64,000 bases of DNA, taken from contig NZ_JAVDQF010000001.1 of NCBI RefSeq assembly GCF_031454135.1, forward strand, positions 124,001 through 188,000. Direction: 5' to 3'. This stretch comes from Arthrobacter russicus (GTDB lineage Bacteria > Actinomycetota > Actinomycetes > Actinomycetales > Micrococcaceae). The notes beneath the pieces were generated by a model. That model was not told the DNA's origin. It made no database searches and saw only the letters and a list, made by a program, of their open reading frames with translations. Positions 51,067 through 59,004 of this stretch are shown piece by piece; position 1 is the stretch's first letter; each line of letters opens with the position of its first letter. The position numbers and the translations under genes are program-made.

Positions 51067-52830
51067 ATGCCCGGCACCGGCCAGCAGCCCAGTTTCTTCC
51101 CAGCAGACCAGGAGCGGGACGCTGTCCGTGCGCTCCGGGAACGCCCGCGGGCCAAGGTACTGGTGATCGGCGGCGGAATCAACGGCGTCGGGACTTTCCG
51201 GGACCTGGCGTTGCAGGGCGTGGATGTGGTTCTGGTGGAGCGCGGCGACTATTGCCAGGGGGCATCGGGGGCTTCCTCGCATATGATCCACGGCGGCATC
51301 CGCTACCTGGAGAACGGCGAGTTCCGTTTGGTCAAGGAATCCGTCGAAGAGCGCAACGGCCTGCTGAAGATCGCGCCGCACTATGTCAAACCGCTGCAGA
51401 CCACGATTCCGATCTTCTCCACGGTTTCCGGGGTGCTCAGTGCGCCGCTGCGCTTCCTGACCCACAAGCAACAGGGTAAGCCCAAAGAACGCGGCGCCTT
51501 TTTGATCAAACTCGGATTGAGCCTGTACGACTCCTTTTCCCGGGATGGCGGAACCGTGCCGAAGCACCAGTTCGCCGGCCGGAAGCGGGCGCTGCAAACT
51601 CTGCCCGCGCTCAACCCGGGGATCAAATATGCCGCGACCTATTTCGATGCTTCAGTGCACAACCCGGAGCGGCTGACCCTGGATGTGCTCCGCGACGGCG
51701 AGATCGCCGGACTTTCCGCTGCTGCGGATTCGGCTCGGGCCAGCAACTACCTGGCGGTGACCGCGCTCACCGAGCAGGGCGTCGAACTCACCGACCAGCT
51801 CACCGGCGAGAGTTTCAGCTTCACCGCCGACGTCGTGGTCAACACCACCGGCGCCTGGGTGGACCAGACGAACCAGGCGATCGGCTCCGGAACCTCCTTC
51901 ATGGGCGGCACGAAAGGTTCGCACATCGTGCTGGACCACCCAGAGCTGCTCGCCGCCTGTGCTGGCCGAGAGATCTTCTTCGAACACACCGACGGCCGGA
52001 TCGTCTTGATCTACCCGATGGGCGACCGAGTGCTGGTGGGCACCACGGACCTGGAAGCCGACATGCGCGAAGACGCGGTCTGCACCGAAGCGGAGATCGA
52101 CTATTTCTTCGATCTGGTGAAACACGTCTTCCCCAAGATCGTGGTAAGCCGGGATCAGATCGTCTACAGCTTTTCCGGGGTACGGCCGTTGCCCAAGCAC
52201 GATGAGACCCAACCCGGATTCGTTTCCAGGGACTATCGGATCGAACGGGCGGACCGGCAGATCGCCGGCGTCGCCACTCCGGTGCTCAGCCTGGTCGGCG
52301 GGAAGTGGACCACCTTCCGCGCGCTCAGCGAGCACCTGTCCAATGAAGTGCTGCAGATCCTGGGCCTGGGACGCAAGGTCTCCACCGCGAAGCTGCCGAT
52401 CGGCGGCGGCGTGGACTTCCCGCGCACCGGTTCCGAAATCGAAGCCTGGATCAGTGCGCATACCAGCGCGACGGTCAGCGCCGAGCGCGCCTCGATCCTG
52501 CTGACCCGCTACGGCACCCGGGCTGCGGAGGTCATCCGGTTCCTTGATGCGGGGCAGGATTCGGTACTACATTCGACCCATGAGCTGAGCACCAGGGAAG
52601 TCGCTTACATCGCGGAAAACGAACAGGTCGGCCACTTGGTCGACGTGCTCATCCGCCGGACGTCACTGGCCTTCCGGGGCCTGGTCAGCGCAGAACTTCT
52701 GGCCGAACTGGCCGCCGCACTGAGCGGACCATTGGCATGGGATGAAGCCCGGGTCGAGTTCGAAATCGGGCATGCCGCAAAGATTCTGGACCGGTTCCAC
52801 CGGGTCCAGGTGCAGAACTTGATCGCCTAA
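51067..52830 (+). CDS. glpD: Glycerol-3-phosphate dehydrogenase (FAD, membrane-associated)
   Basis: Oxidises glycerol 3-phosphate to dihydroxyacetone phosphate and feeds electrons to the quinone pool. The 587-residue protein has the FAD-binding VLVIGGGINGVGTFRDLAL near residue 35. The family segment CQGASGASSHMIHGGIRYL and the GTTDLEADMREDAV region follow, then a C-terminal helical domain. The ATG at 51067 is preceded by AAAGGTC and gives the usual start; longer frames to 50959 run into the promoter and are rejected. It is followed by glpF and glpK on the same strand. Confidence 0.94.
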   Translation: MPGTGQQPSFFPADQERDAVRALRERPRAKVLVIGGGINGVGTFRDLALQGVDVVLVERGDYCQGASGASSHMIHGGIRYLENGEFRLVKESVEERNGLLKIAPHYVKPLQTTIPIFSTVSGVLSAPLRFLTHKQQGKPKERGAFLIKLGLSLYDSFSRDGGTVPKHQFAGRKRALQTLPALNPGIKYAATYFDASVHNPERLTLDVLRDGEIAGLSAAADSARASNYLAVTALTEQGVELTDQLTGESFSFTADVVVNTTGAWVDQTNQAIGSGTSFMGGTKGSHIVLDHPELLAACAGREIFFEHTDGRIVLIYPMGDRVLVGTTDLEADMREDAVCTEAEIDYFFDLVKHVFPKIVVSRDQIVYSFSGVRPLPKHDETQPGFVSRDYRIERADRQIAGVATPVLSLVGGKWTTFRALSEHLSNEVLQILGLGRKVSTAKLPIGGGVDFPRTGSEIEAWISAHTSATVSAERASILLTRYGTRAAEVIRFLDAGQDSVLHSTHELSTREVAYIAENEQVGHLVDVLIRRTSLAFRGLVSAELLAELAAALSGPLAWDEARVEFEIGHAAKILDRFHRVQVQNLIA

Positions 52831-52902
52831 GGGTTGCGGGGGCCCTGGCAGCAAGAGCTGGCCATCACTCGAGGCCGGTAATAACTACACATTGAGGAGT
52901 CA

Positions 52903-53661
52903 ATGACGATGAATCTTCTGGAGATCTTTTTCTCTGAATTGTTCGGCACCGCCATCCTGATCCTGCTGGGCACCGGCGTGGTCGCCAATGTGGTGCTCAA
53001 AGGCACCAAGGGCAATGCCGGCGGCACCCTGATGGTCAATTTCGGCTGGGGCATCGGCGTCTTCGCCGGCGTCTATGTGGCGTTCAAATCCGGCGCCCAC
53101 CTGAACCCGGCGGTCACCATTGGCGTGGCGATCAACAATTCGCTCAACGGCAACGGTGAATTCGTGGCCGGCGTAGGCATCAATGCCGGCAGCATCGCCT
53201 TGTACATCGTGGCGCAATTACTCGGCGCGATCATCGGCGCAGTGCTCTGCTGGGTCGCCTACAAGCAGCACTTCGATGCCGAACCGATCGCCGCGAACAA
53301 GCTCGGAGTCTTCTCCACCGGCCCGGCGATCCGCAACTACGCCTGGAACGTCGTCACCGAGGTCATCGCGACTTTCGTGTTGGTCTTCGTGATCATCCTG
53401 TTCGCCAACACCCCATCGCAACTGGGCCCGTTGGCGGTGGCCTTGCTCGTGGTCGGGATCGGCGCTTCGCTCGGCGGCCCGACCGGATATGCGATCAACC
53501 CGGCGCGTGACCTGGGTCCGCGCATCGCGCACGCCTTCCTGCCAATCAAAGGCAAAGGCTCCAGCGACTGGGCCTATTCCTGGGTGCCGGTCGTGGGTCC
53601 GATCCTCGGCGGTGTTCTGGCTGCCCTGATCGCCCCGATCGTGGCAGTCTGGGTCAAGTAG
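52903..53661 (+). CDS. glpF: Glycerol uptake facilitator (aquaglyceroporin, MIP family)
   Basis: A channel for passive glycerol entry. The 252-residue membrane protein has six helices and both NPA half-helices: HLNPAVTIGVA near residue 67 and AINPARDLGPR near residue 200. The Asp after the second NPAR motif is characteristic of glycerol-conducting members rather than water-only aquaporins. A GAGG ribosome site precedes ATG 52903; ATG 52909 is close behind. Its place between glpD and glpK supports the glycerol role. Confidence 0.94.
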   Translation: MTMNLLEIFFSELFGTAILILLGTGVVANVVLKGTKGNAGGTLMVNFGWGIGVFAGVYVAFKSGAHLNPAVTIGVAINNSLNGNGEFVAGVGINAGSIALYIVAQLLGAIIGAVLCWVAYKQHFDAEPIAANKLGVFSTGPAIRNYAWNVVTEVIATFVLVFVIILFANTPSQLGPLAVALLVVGIGASLGGPTGYAINPARDLGPRIAHAFLPIKGKGSSDWAYSWVPVVGPILGGVLAALIAPIVAVWVK

Positions 53662-53730
53662 CAGTCGGCCCATCAGCTCGAGCAATCAGCACAGCAGTAG
53701 CAATCACTGGCATCGACGAAGGAGTTTTCC

Positions 53731-55245
53731 ATGCCGCAGTACGTCATCGCAATAGACCAGGGGACCACCAGCAGCCGGGCGATCATTTTCGACCACGACG
53801 GCAACATCGTCTCCACCGGCCAGCTCGAACACGAACAGATCTTCCCCAAAGCCGGCTGGGTGGAGCACAATGCCGCCGAGATCTGGAACAACACCCGAGA
53901 GGTCATCGGGACCGCGTTGTCCAAAGCCAATCTGACCCGGCACGACATTGCCGCGGTCGGCATCACGAACCAGCGCGAAACCGCGGTGGTGTGGGACAAG
54001 ACCACGGGCGAACCGGTGTACAACGCGATCGTCTGGCAGGACACCCGCACCCAGGACATCGTGGACCAGCTCGCAGCCGACGGCGGGGTGGAGCGGTTCA
54101 AGGACAAAGTCGGTTTGCCGCTGGCCACCTACTTCTCCGGCACCAAGATCAAGTGGATTCTGGACCATGTCGAAGGTGCCCGCGAGCGGGCAGAAGCCGG
54201 CGACTTGCTTTTCGGCAACACCGATTCCTGGGTTACCTGGAACCTGACCGGCGGCGTGGACGGCGGGGTGCACATCACCGACGTGACCAATGCATCGCGG
54301 ACCATGTTCATGGATTTGGCCACCTTGACCTGGGACCAGGAGATCTTGGACGCTTTCGGGGTCCCGGCTTCAATGCTCCCGGAGATCAAATCATCCTCCG
54401 AGGTGTACGGCACCGTGCACACCTCGCAATTGCTGCGCGAGGTGCCGGTGGCCGGCATCCTGGGCGATCAGCAGGCGGCAACCTTCGGCCAGGCCGCATT
54501 CAACTCCGGCGAGGCCAAGAACACCTACGGTACGGGTTGCTTCTTGATCTTCAACACCGGAGAGGAGATCGTGCATTCGAAGAACGGCCTGCTGACCACC
54601 GTGGGCTACAAACTGGGCGATGCGCCCACACACTACGCGCTGGAAGGTTCCATCGCCGTCGCCGGTTCCTTGATCCAGTGGCTGCGGGACAACCTCGGAA
54701 TGATTGCCTCCGCCCCCGAGGTCGAGACGCTCGCCGCCTCGGTTGACGACAATGGCGGCGTCTACATCGTTCCGGCGTTTTCCGGCCTGTTCGCCCCCTA
54801 TTGGCGTTCGGACGCCCGTGGCGCGATCGTCGGCATGACCCGTTACGTCAACCGCAACCACATTGCACGTGCGGCGCTGGAGGCCACCGCCTTCCAGACC
54901 CGGGAAGTGCTCGACGCGGTCAATGCGGATTCCGGTGTGCCGCTGACCGAGTTGAAGGTCGACGGCGGCATGGTCGCCAACGATGCCCTGATGCAGTTCC
55001 AGGCCGACGTCTTGGGCGTCCCGGTGATCCGGCCGAAGGTCACCGAGACGACGGCTTTGGGCGCGGCCTATGCCGCCGGGCTCGCGGTCGGCTTCTGGAA
55101 CGACCTCGGAGAGCTGTCGGCCAACTGGGCCGAAGACAAGCGTTGGGAGCCGGCCATGCCCGAAGACGAGCGGGACCGGCAACTGAGGCTGTGGAAGAAG
55201 GCCGTGACCAAGTCGATGGACTGGGTCGATGAGGACGTGCGCTGA
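53731..55245 (+). CDS. glpK: Glycerol kinase
   Basis: Phosphorylates glycerol to glycerol 3-phosphate, trapping it after GlpF entry. The 504-residue FGGY-family kinase starts [20 protein letters not shown]. It has [31 protein letters not shown] and the FGGY C-terminal motif region [18 protein letters not shown]. In other bacteria GlpK is controlled by fructose-1,6-bisphosphate or HPr-P; here no such feature can be judged. A hairpin follows 25 bases after the stop. Confidence 0.96.
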   Translation: MPQYVIAIDQGTTSSRAIIFDHDGNIVSTGQLEHEQIFPKAGWVEHNAAEIWNNTREVIGTALSKANLTRHDIAAVGITNQRETAVVWDKTTGEPVYNAIVWQDTRTQDIVDQLAADGGVERFKDKVGLPLATYFSGTKIKWILDHVEGARERAEAGDLLFGNTDSWVTWNLTGGVDGGVHITDVTNASRTMFMDLATLTWDQEILDAFGVPASMLPEIKSSSEVYGTVHTSQLLREVPVAGILGDQQAATFGQAAFNSGEAKNTYGTGCFLIFNTGEEIVHSKNGLLTTVGYKLGDAPTHYALEGSIAVAGSLIQWLRDNLGMIASAPEVETLAASVDDNGGVYIVPAFSGLFAPYWRSDARGAIVGMTRYVNRNHIARAALEATAFQTREVLDAVNADSGVPLTELKVDGGMVANDALMQFQADVLGVPVIRPKVTETTALGAAYAAGLAVGFWNDLGELSANWAEDKRWEPAMPEDERDRQLRLWKKAVTKSMDWVDEDVR

Positions 55246-55270
55246 GCGCTGATTTCCGCCGGCTCCACCT

Positions 55271-55318
55271 CTGCACCGCTTCTCCTGCCCGATGTCCGGG
55301 CCGGGGGGAGCGGTGCAG
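55271..55318 (+). terminator. Probable glpK terminator
   Basis: CTGCACCGCT (55271-55280) pairs with AGCGGTGCAG (55309-55318), with further C/G pairing inside. There is no strong T-run, so termination efficiency is uncertain. Confidence 0.55.
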
Positions 55319-55372
55319 TCGTTTGCGCCGGAATCCGGCACGCTTTGCATTCGCGGTGCAAATTCAGGTAGG

Positions 55373-55401
55373 TTGACTACATATTCCGATATGCAGATAA
55401 A
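55373..55401 (+). promoter_or_regulatory. Sigma-70-type promoter candidate upstream of the SipW-type operon
   Basis: -35 TTGACT (55373-55378), 17-base spacer, -10 GATAAA (55396-55401). An inverted repeat TTTGCA-N7-TGCAAA (55344-55362) lies just upstream and may be an operator. Confidence 0.5.
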
Positions 55402-55547
55402 TCGACCTAGTGCATAGATATTCATTGCGGAAACACATTGTCTCCTTTTGTTCGCCGGATCTCCAGCGCATTTGTGGTAAACCGCAGTCGGCCAGGTTGA
55501 TCCGGTCGCCTCGAGTCGGCCGAGGCTACTGTTCAGTAACATATTGT

Positions 55548-55563
55548 TGTGATTTGCGTCACC
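55548..55563 (+). promoter_or_regulatory. CRP/GlxR-like binding site
   Basis: TGTGATTTGCGTCACC matches the TGTGA-N6-TCACA consensus of CRP and corynebacterial GlxR in nine of ten positions. TACGCT 18 bases downstream could be the -10; the site would then centre near -40, the position for class II activation. This suggests cAMP-dependent control of the surface-protein operon. Confidence 0.5.
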
Positions 55564-55877
55564 TTTGTGCATGCCGTTAGGTACGCTTTATTCGCCTTCC
55601 GACGCGAGCGCGGGTTAGCTGGCAGCCCGATTGCGCGGTCAGCTCGAAAGCCGATCCCTCTTGTCCCAGTTGGTCGGATGCCGTACCGTGCGGTCGGCCG
55701 CCGGCGGGACTTTCGGTGCGCTGCACTTCTGGTCCGATTTCCGGGACAGCGCCAAATATGAAAGCCGCCTGTGAATCTGGTCATGAGTTGTGGTTTTTTC
55801 ATCTGGAAGAATTGTTAGTGGGCCAAATGCGGTCTTGAAAGTTGTCAAAGTCAAAGTTTTTCAATTGGGGGGAAACT

Positions 55878-56408
55878 ATGAACAGAATGTCCAAAGGTGC
55901 CGTCGCCGTCGGTGCGGGTGTAGTACTGCTCCTCGGCGGTGGCGGAACCTTCGCATATTGGAATGCCAACGTGGCCAGCACCGGTGGCAGCATCGTTGCC
56001 GGAGATCTGGATTTGAAGGCGAACGGAACCGGTACCTGGACCGATCGAAATGGCGCTGCCGTGGACATCACCAGCTACAAGGTGGTCCCGGGCGATTTGC
56101 TCACCTACACGCAAAAGCTCGATGTCACCTTGGTCGGCAACAAAATCGCCGCCAACTTGACCGTCGACGCACCGGCTTCCAGTGGCACGTTCACCGCAAC
56201 GAACATCAAGACCGGCGTGATCACGCTCAAGGACGGCAGCGGCAATGCCGTGACCAACCCGCTGCGCGCTTCGGCGAGCGGGTTGACCGCGAGGACGACT
56301 TTCGAGTTCCTGTCCTCCACGGTCAATCGGGACGATGTGAACGCCACCTACGATTTCAGCAAGGTCGCGTTCAAGCTGCAGCAAATTCAGCAGACCGGGC
56401 TCCAGTAG
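55878..56408 (+). CDS. SipW-dependent-type secreted protein (TasA-like), operon gene 1
   Basis: A 176-residue secreted protein. The N-terminus (MNRMSKGAVAVGAGVVLLLG) is short and basic, then hydrophobic and Gly-rich, and ends GGTFAYWNANVAST. The aromatic motif FAYW at residues 25-28 right after the helix is the mark of the alternate signal peptides processed by SipW-class peptidases. The mature part is Thr/Val/Asp-rich and beta-type, with segments like DLDLKANGTGTWTDRNGAAV, comparable to TasA/CalY-like surface proteins. GGGGGG is placed 5 bases before ATG 55878, a strong ribosome site. It is first in a five-gene operon. Fibre formation is inferred, not shown. Confidence 0.8.
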   Translation: MNRMSKGAVAVGAGVVLLLGGGGTFAYWNANVASTGGSIVAGDLDLKANGTGTWTDRNGAAVDITSYKVVPGDLLTYTQKLDVTLVGNKIAANLTVDAPASSGTFTATNIKTGVITLKDGSGNAVTNPLRASASGLTARTTFEFLSSTVNRDDVNATYDFSKVAFKLQQIQQTGLQ

Positions 56409-56412
56409 CCCG

Positions 56413-57102
56413 ATGCGGGAGCGTAGACGGAACCCACGTCACGCTTCCCGGAAAATCAGCAATCCCAGCCCGCGCCGGCGGAAGCTGCTCAAAGCATGGG
56501 GCTGGATCGGCGCCGGCTTGGTGCTGGGCCTGCTCGGCAGCCAAGGCACGTATGCCTTCTGGAACACGTCGGTGACCAGTTCGGGCCAGCAGGTGCAAGC
56601 CGCTGATTTCCGGGTCTCCGTGGCCAACAGTGCGGGCAGCAATGTCCAGATGCCGGCCGGCGTGAACCTGAGCCAAGGTGTGCCGGCAACCGGGTTGTTC
56701 CCCGGTCAGTCGCAGTTCAACGAAGTGCGATTCGGCAACCAGGGCACGGCCCGTGCGGATGCCGCGGCTGTGCGGTTGAGCATTCCGAGCCGGCCCTTCG
56801 CGCGAGACAGCGCGAGCTCGGCGAACCGATCGTTCGCGGGCAGTCTGTCGCTCAGGGTCGCTACCGGGGTGCCAGCGGCGACGTCGTGTTCCGCGGCCGC
56901 GGGCTACCAGGATGTCCCGATGAGCGCTGCCGGAAACGACGGCGAAGCTCTCACCGGAGGTCCGGCGGCAGTATTGCCGAAAGACGGCAGCACCAAATGG
57001 TGCTTTCAAACCATGTTGTCGGCCAATGCGCCCGACGGCGCACAAGGCCGCGCGGCTGTGATCAGTGTGACGATCGGCGCAGACCAGGTACCGGCGTCGT
57101 GA
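56413..57102 (+). CDS. SipW-dependent-type secreted protein, operon gene 2
   Basis: A 229-residue protein with a long, very basic head (RRRKLLKAW) and a hydrophobic segment (WIGAGLVLGLLGSQGTYAF). The aromatic motif YAFW is at residues 47-50, the same arrangement as in gene 1. The mature region is beta-type and contains a likely disulphide pair (Cys in ATSCSAAAGY and TKWCFQTML). It starts five bases after the gene 1 stop without a ribosome site, so it is probably translationally coupled. Its stop overlaps the signal peptidase GTG. Together with gene 1 it is a probable substrate of that peptidase. Confidence 0.75.
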   Translation: MRERRRNPRHASRKISNPSPRRRKLLKAWGWIGAGLVLGLLGSQGTYAFWNTSVTSSGQQVQAADFRVSVANSAGSNVQMPAGVNLSQGVPATGLFPGQSQFNEVRFGNQGTARADAAAVRLSIPSRPFARDSASSANRSFAGSLSLRVATGVPAATSCSAAAGYQDVPMSAAGNDGEALTGGPAAVLPKDGSTKWCFQTMLSANAPDGAQGRAAVISVTIGADQVPAS

Positions 57103-57734
57103 GCGCGGCGCTGAAAGCCCTGTCCCTGGGCGGGCGGCTGGTGTCCTACGCGGCGCTGCTGCTGGCTGTGTTCGCAGCGCTGCTGCTGGTCGCGGTCCCG
57201 ATGCTGACCGGCTCGCAGACCTACACCGTGCTCACCGGATCGATGCAGCCGAATTATCCTCCGGGCACGCTGGTGGTGATCAAGCCGATTGCCGCTGACC
57301 AGCTCGCAGTAGGCGATGTGATCACCTATCAGATAGCACCCGGACAGCCCGAGGTGGTGACGCACCGGATCACCGGCTTGGGCGTCGCGCAGAACGGCGA
57401 ACGCAGTTTCGCAACCCAAGGGGATGCGAACAACGCGCCCGACGATCGCGCGGTGATGCCGGTGCAGATTCGCGGCAAACTGTTTTATTCGGTGCCGCTT
57501 TTGGGCTATCCGGCCAATTGGCTGAACCAGGGCTTCGACCAGGTGGGCGGAAAGGGCCCGGTTATCTTGATCGTGGTCGGCCTGCTGTTCGGCTACGGCT
57601 TCTGGATGTTCTTCCGGGCCTGGCGGGAGCGCGGTGAAGCAGCTGCGGCGCGCAAAGCGGATTCGGCGGACAGCCCGGCGAACCTGGAAACGACCACTGA
57701 GGCAGAGAGGGCGAGAGATGCGGCAATCAGCTAA
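57099..57734 (+). CDS. Signal peptidase I, ER/archaeal (SipW) type
   Basis: A 211-residue membrane peptidase of family S26B. The nucleophile Ser48 is in VLTGSMQPNYPPGTLV, and the general base position is His89 in EVVTHRITGL, rather than the Lys of ordinary bacterial Lep enzymes. The downstream box is TQGDANNAPDD. There are membrane helices at about residues 10-35 and near 160-180, and a charged C-terminal tail. In Bacillus, SipW of this class processes TasA and TapA. GTG 57099 overlaps the gene 2 stop; earlier in-frame starts lie inside gene 2. It sits amid its likely substrates. Confidence 0.88.
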   Translation: MSAALKALSLGGRLVSYAALLLAVFAALLLVAVPMLTGSQTYTVLTGSMQPNYPPGTLVVIKPIAADQLAVGDVITYQIAPGQPEVVTHRITGLGVAQNGERSFATQGDANNAPDDRAVMPVQIRGKLFYSVPLLGYPANWLNQGFDQVGGKGPVILIVVGLLFGYGFWMFFRAWRERGEAAAARKADSADSPANLETTTEAERARDAAIS

Positions 57735-58473
57735 TCGGGCGGCCCGGCTGCTCGGGGCGCTGCTGCCCGCGGTGCTGCTTGCCTTGTTCTTCGTTCAGGG
57801 CGGTGCCGGCAAGGCCGCTGCCGACCGAGTTCCGGAACTGTCCTTGAGCACCGATGGACGGAACTTCGGATCCGGGCTGGGTGGGCCGATCCTGATCGGC
57901 ATTGAGCGATATGTCCCCGGCGATCGAAACCAACGTACCGTCTGGGTCCGTAACCACAGCGGCGATCCGGCATGGCTGTGGTCCGGCTATTGGACCACCT
58001 CCGGCGATCCCGTGCTGCTGCCATTCCTAACCGTCTCGGCGAGCTACGGCAGCGGAACGGCCCCGGCGGAGATCGGCCTGCTGCCTGGTGTCGGCCAATG
58101 CCGCACCTTGCTCCCCGCGCAGAAAATCGCCGCCGGGGAAACCGTGCCGATGGTGATCGGCGCAGCGTTCGATCCCGCCGCGCCGAATGAGACCCGGCTG
58201 AGCTCGGCCGAGTTCGCGGTGAACATCGGGCTGACCCAGGACATCGGACAGCCAGCAGGGCCCGATGGCTGCACCGGGTCCGGCAACCCGGGCACTGGCG
58301 CTGAAAGCGCCCGGGACGCGACCGGCCAACTCCCGGAGACCGGAGCCGGCGGAATGTTCCCCTGGCTGTCCCTGGCCGCGGCGACGATGGTGGCGGGATT
58401 CGGTTTCGTCGCGGCGACCCGGAAACGACGGATCCGGGAAACTTTCGATGGCGGGACTGAGGAGCGACGATGA
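57718..58473 (+). CDS. LPETG-anchored secreted protein, operon gene 4
   Basis: A 251-residue protein with an ordinary Sec signal (basic head, LLGALLPAVLLALFFVQ, GKAAA cleavage region) and a beta-type extracytoplasmic domain. A complete sortase signal ends the protein: LPETG at residues 205-209, hydrophobic helix (FPWLSLAAATMVAGFGF) and a basic tail RKRR. Sortase would attach it to peptidoglycan. The domain resembles no family I can name. Unlike genes 1, 2 and 5 it lacks the aromatic motif. ATG 57718 overlaps the peptidase gene by 17 bases. No sortase gene is in the window. Confidence 0.78.
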   Translation: MRQSANRAARLLGALLPAVLLALFFVQGGAGKAAADRVPELSLSTDGRNFGSGLGGPILIGIERYVPGDRNQRTVWVRNHSGDPAWLWSGYWTTSGDPVLLPFLTVSASYGSGTAPAEIGLLPGVGQCRTLLPAQKIAAGETVPMVIGAAFDPAAPNETRLSSAEFAVNIGLTQDIGQPAGPDGCTGSGNPGTGAESARDATGQLPETGAGGMFPWLSLAAATMVAGFGFVAATRKRRIRETFDGGTEERR

Positions 58474-58943
58474 CGGCTTTCCGGAACAAACTGACCCGGC
58501 GAGGCATCGCGGTGCTCGCCCTGAGCCTGGCCGCGCTGCTGGGATCCTCTGCCTTGGCCGGGTATGCGTATTGGGGACTGCGCAGCAGCTCCACGATTTC
58601 GGTCAGTGCCGGTTCGGTGGAGACGCCCGCGGTGAGTTGCACGCAGGTCGGCCGGAACGAAGTGCGGATCAGCTGGTCCGGCAATCCGGGCAATGGCGTG
58701 ACCGGCTACAGCTTGGTGACTTCGTCGTCGAGCGGTGGTTCGAACACCCGGAACTTCGGGCCGGGGACGACCTCGATCAATGATTCCTTCAGCGGGAGCG
58801 GCGGCATCATCATCAGCGGCAGCGCGACCTGGACCTATACAGTCACGGCGGCGTACGGGTCCTGGACCTCCCCGGAAAATTCGACCTCCGCCCGGGGCAC
58901 CGGGGCCACTTTCCTCCGCTCGGCCACGCTTACCTGCAACTGA
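58470..58943 (+). CDS. SipW-dependent-type small secreted protein, operon gene 5
   Basis: A 157-residue protein: basic head, hydrophobic segment (GIAVLALSLAALLGSSALA), then the aromatic motif YAYW at residues 32-35, as in genes 1 and 2. The mature part is rich in Ser, Gly and Thr. It contains a fibronectin-III-like pattern (EVRISWSGNPGNGVTGYSLV and WTYTVTAAYGSW) and two Cys that may pair (VSCTQ near residue 57 and the last residues LTCN). The ATG overlaps the gene 4 stop (ATGA). A bidirectional hairpin follows. The function is unknown. Confidence 0.72.
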   Translation: MTAFRNKLTRRGIAVLALSLAALLGSSALAGYAYWGLRSSSTISVSAGSVETPAVSCTQVGRNEVRISWSGNPGNGVTGYSLVTSSSSGGSNTRNFGPGTTSINDSFSGSGGIIISGSATWTYTVTAAYGSWTSPENSTSARGTGATFLRSATLTCN

Positions 58944-58944
58944 A

Positions 58945-58988
58945 AACCGCCCCGGCCGGCGCGCGTGAAGCGGCTGGCCGAGGCGGTT
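58945..58988. terminator. Bidirectional hairpin between SipW-type operon and putA
   Basis: AACCGCC-C-CGGCC (58945-58957) pairs with GGCCG-A-GGCGGTT (58976-58988) with one C-A mismatch. It lies between two convergent stops, so it likely ends both transcripts. Confidence 0.65.
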
Positions 58989-59004
58989 CCGAGTCCGTCG
59001 CGGA

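Larger units (their letters stand above)
55319..55877 (+). promoter_or_regulatory. Long regulatory region before the SipW-type operon
   Basis: About 560 bases without a credible gene, more AT-rich than its surroundings in parts. It holds a dyad TTTGCA-N7-TGCAAA (55344-55362), a good promoter-like pair TTGACT-N17-GATAAA (55373-55401), and a CRP/GlxR-like site. A TACGCT -10-like hexamer at 55582-55587 and several weak hairpins in 55590-55800 are also present. Either promoter would leave a leader of about 280-470 bases before the first gene. No known riboswitch class was recognised. Confidence 0.5.

Noticed and set aside
55533-55802. 89-codon minus-strand open frame in the long intergenic region
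   Set aside because: The product is highly basic without domain or signal, there is no ribosome site, and it covers the CRP-like site and promoter elements.
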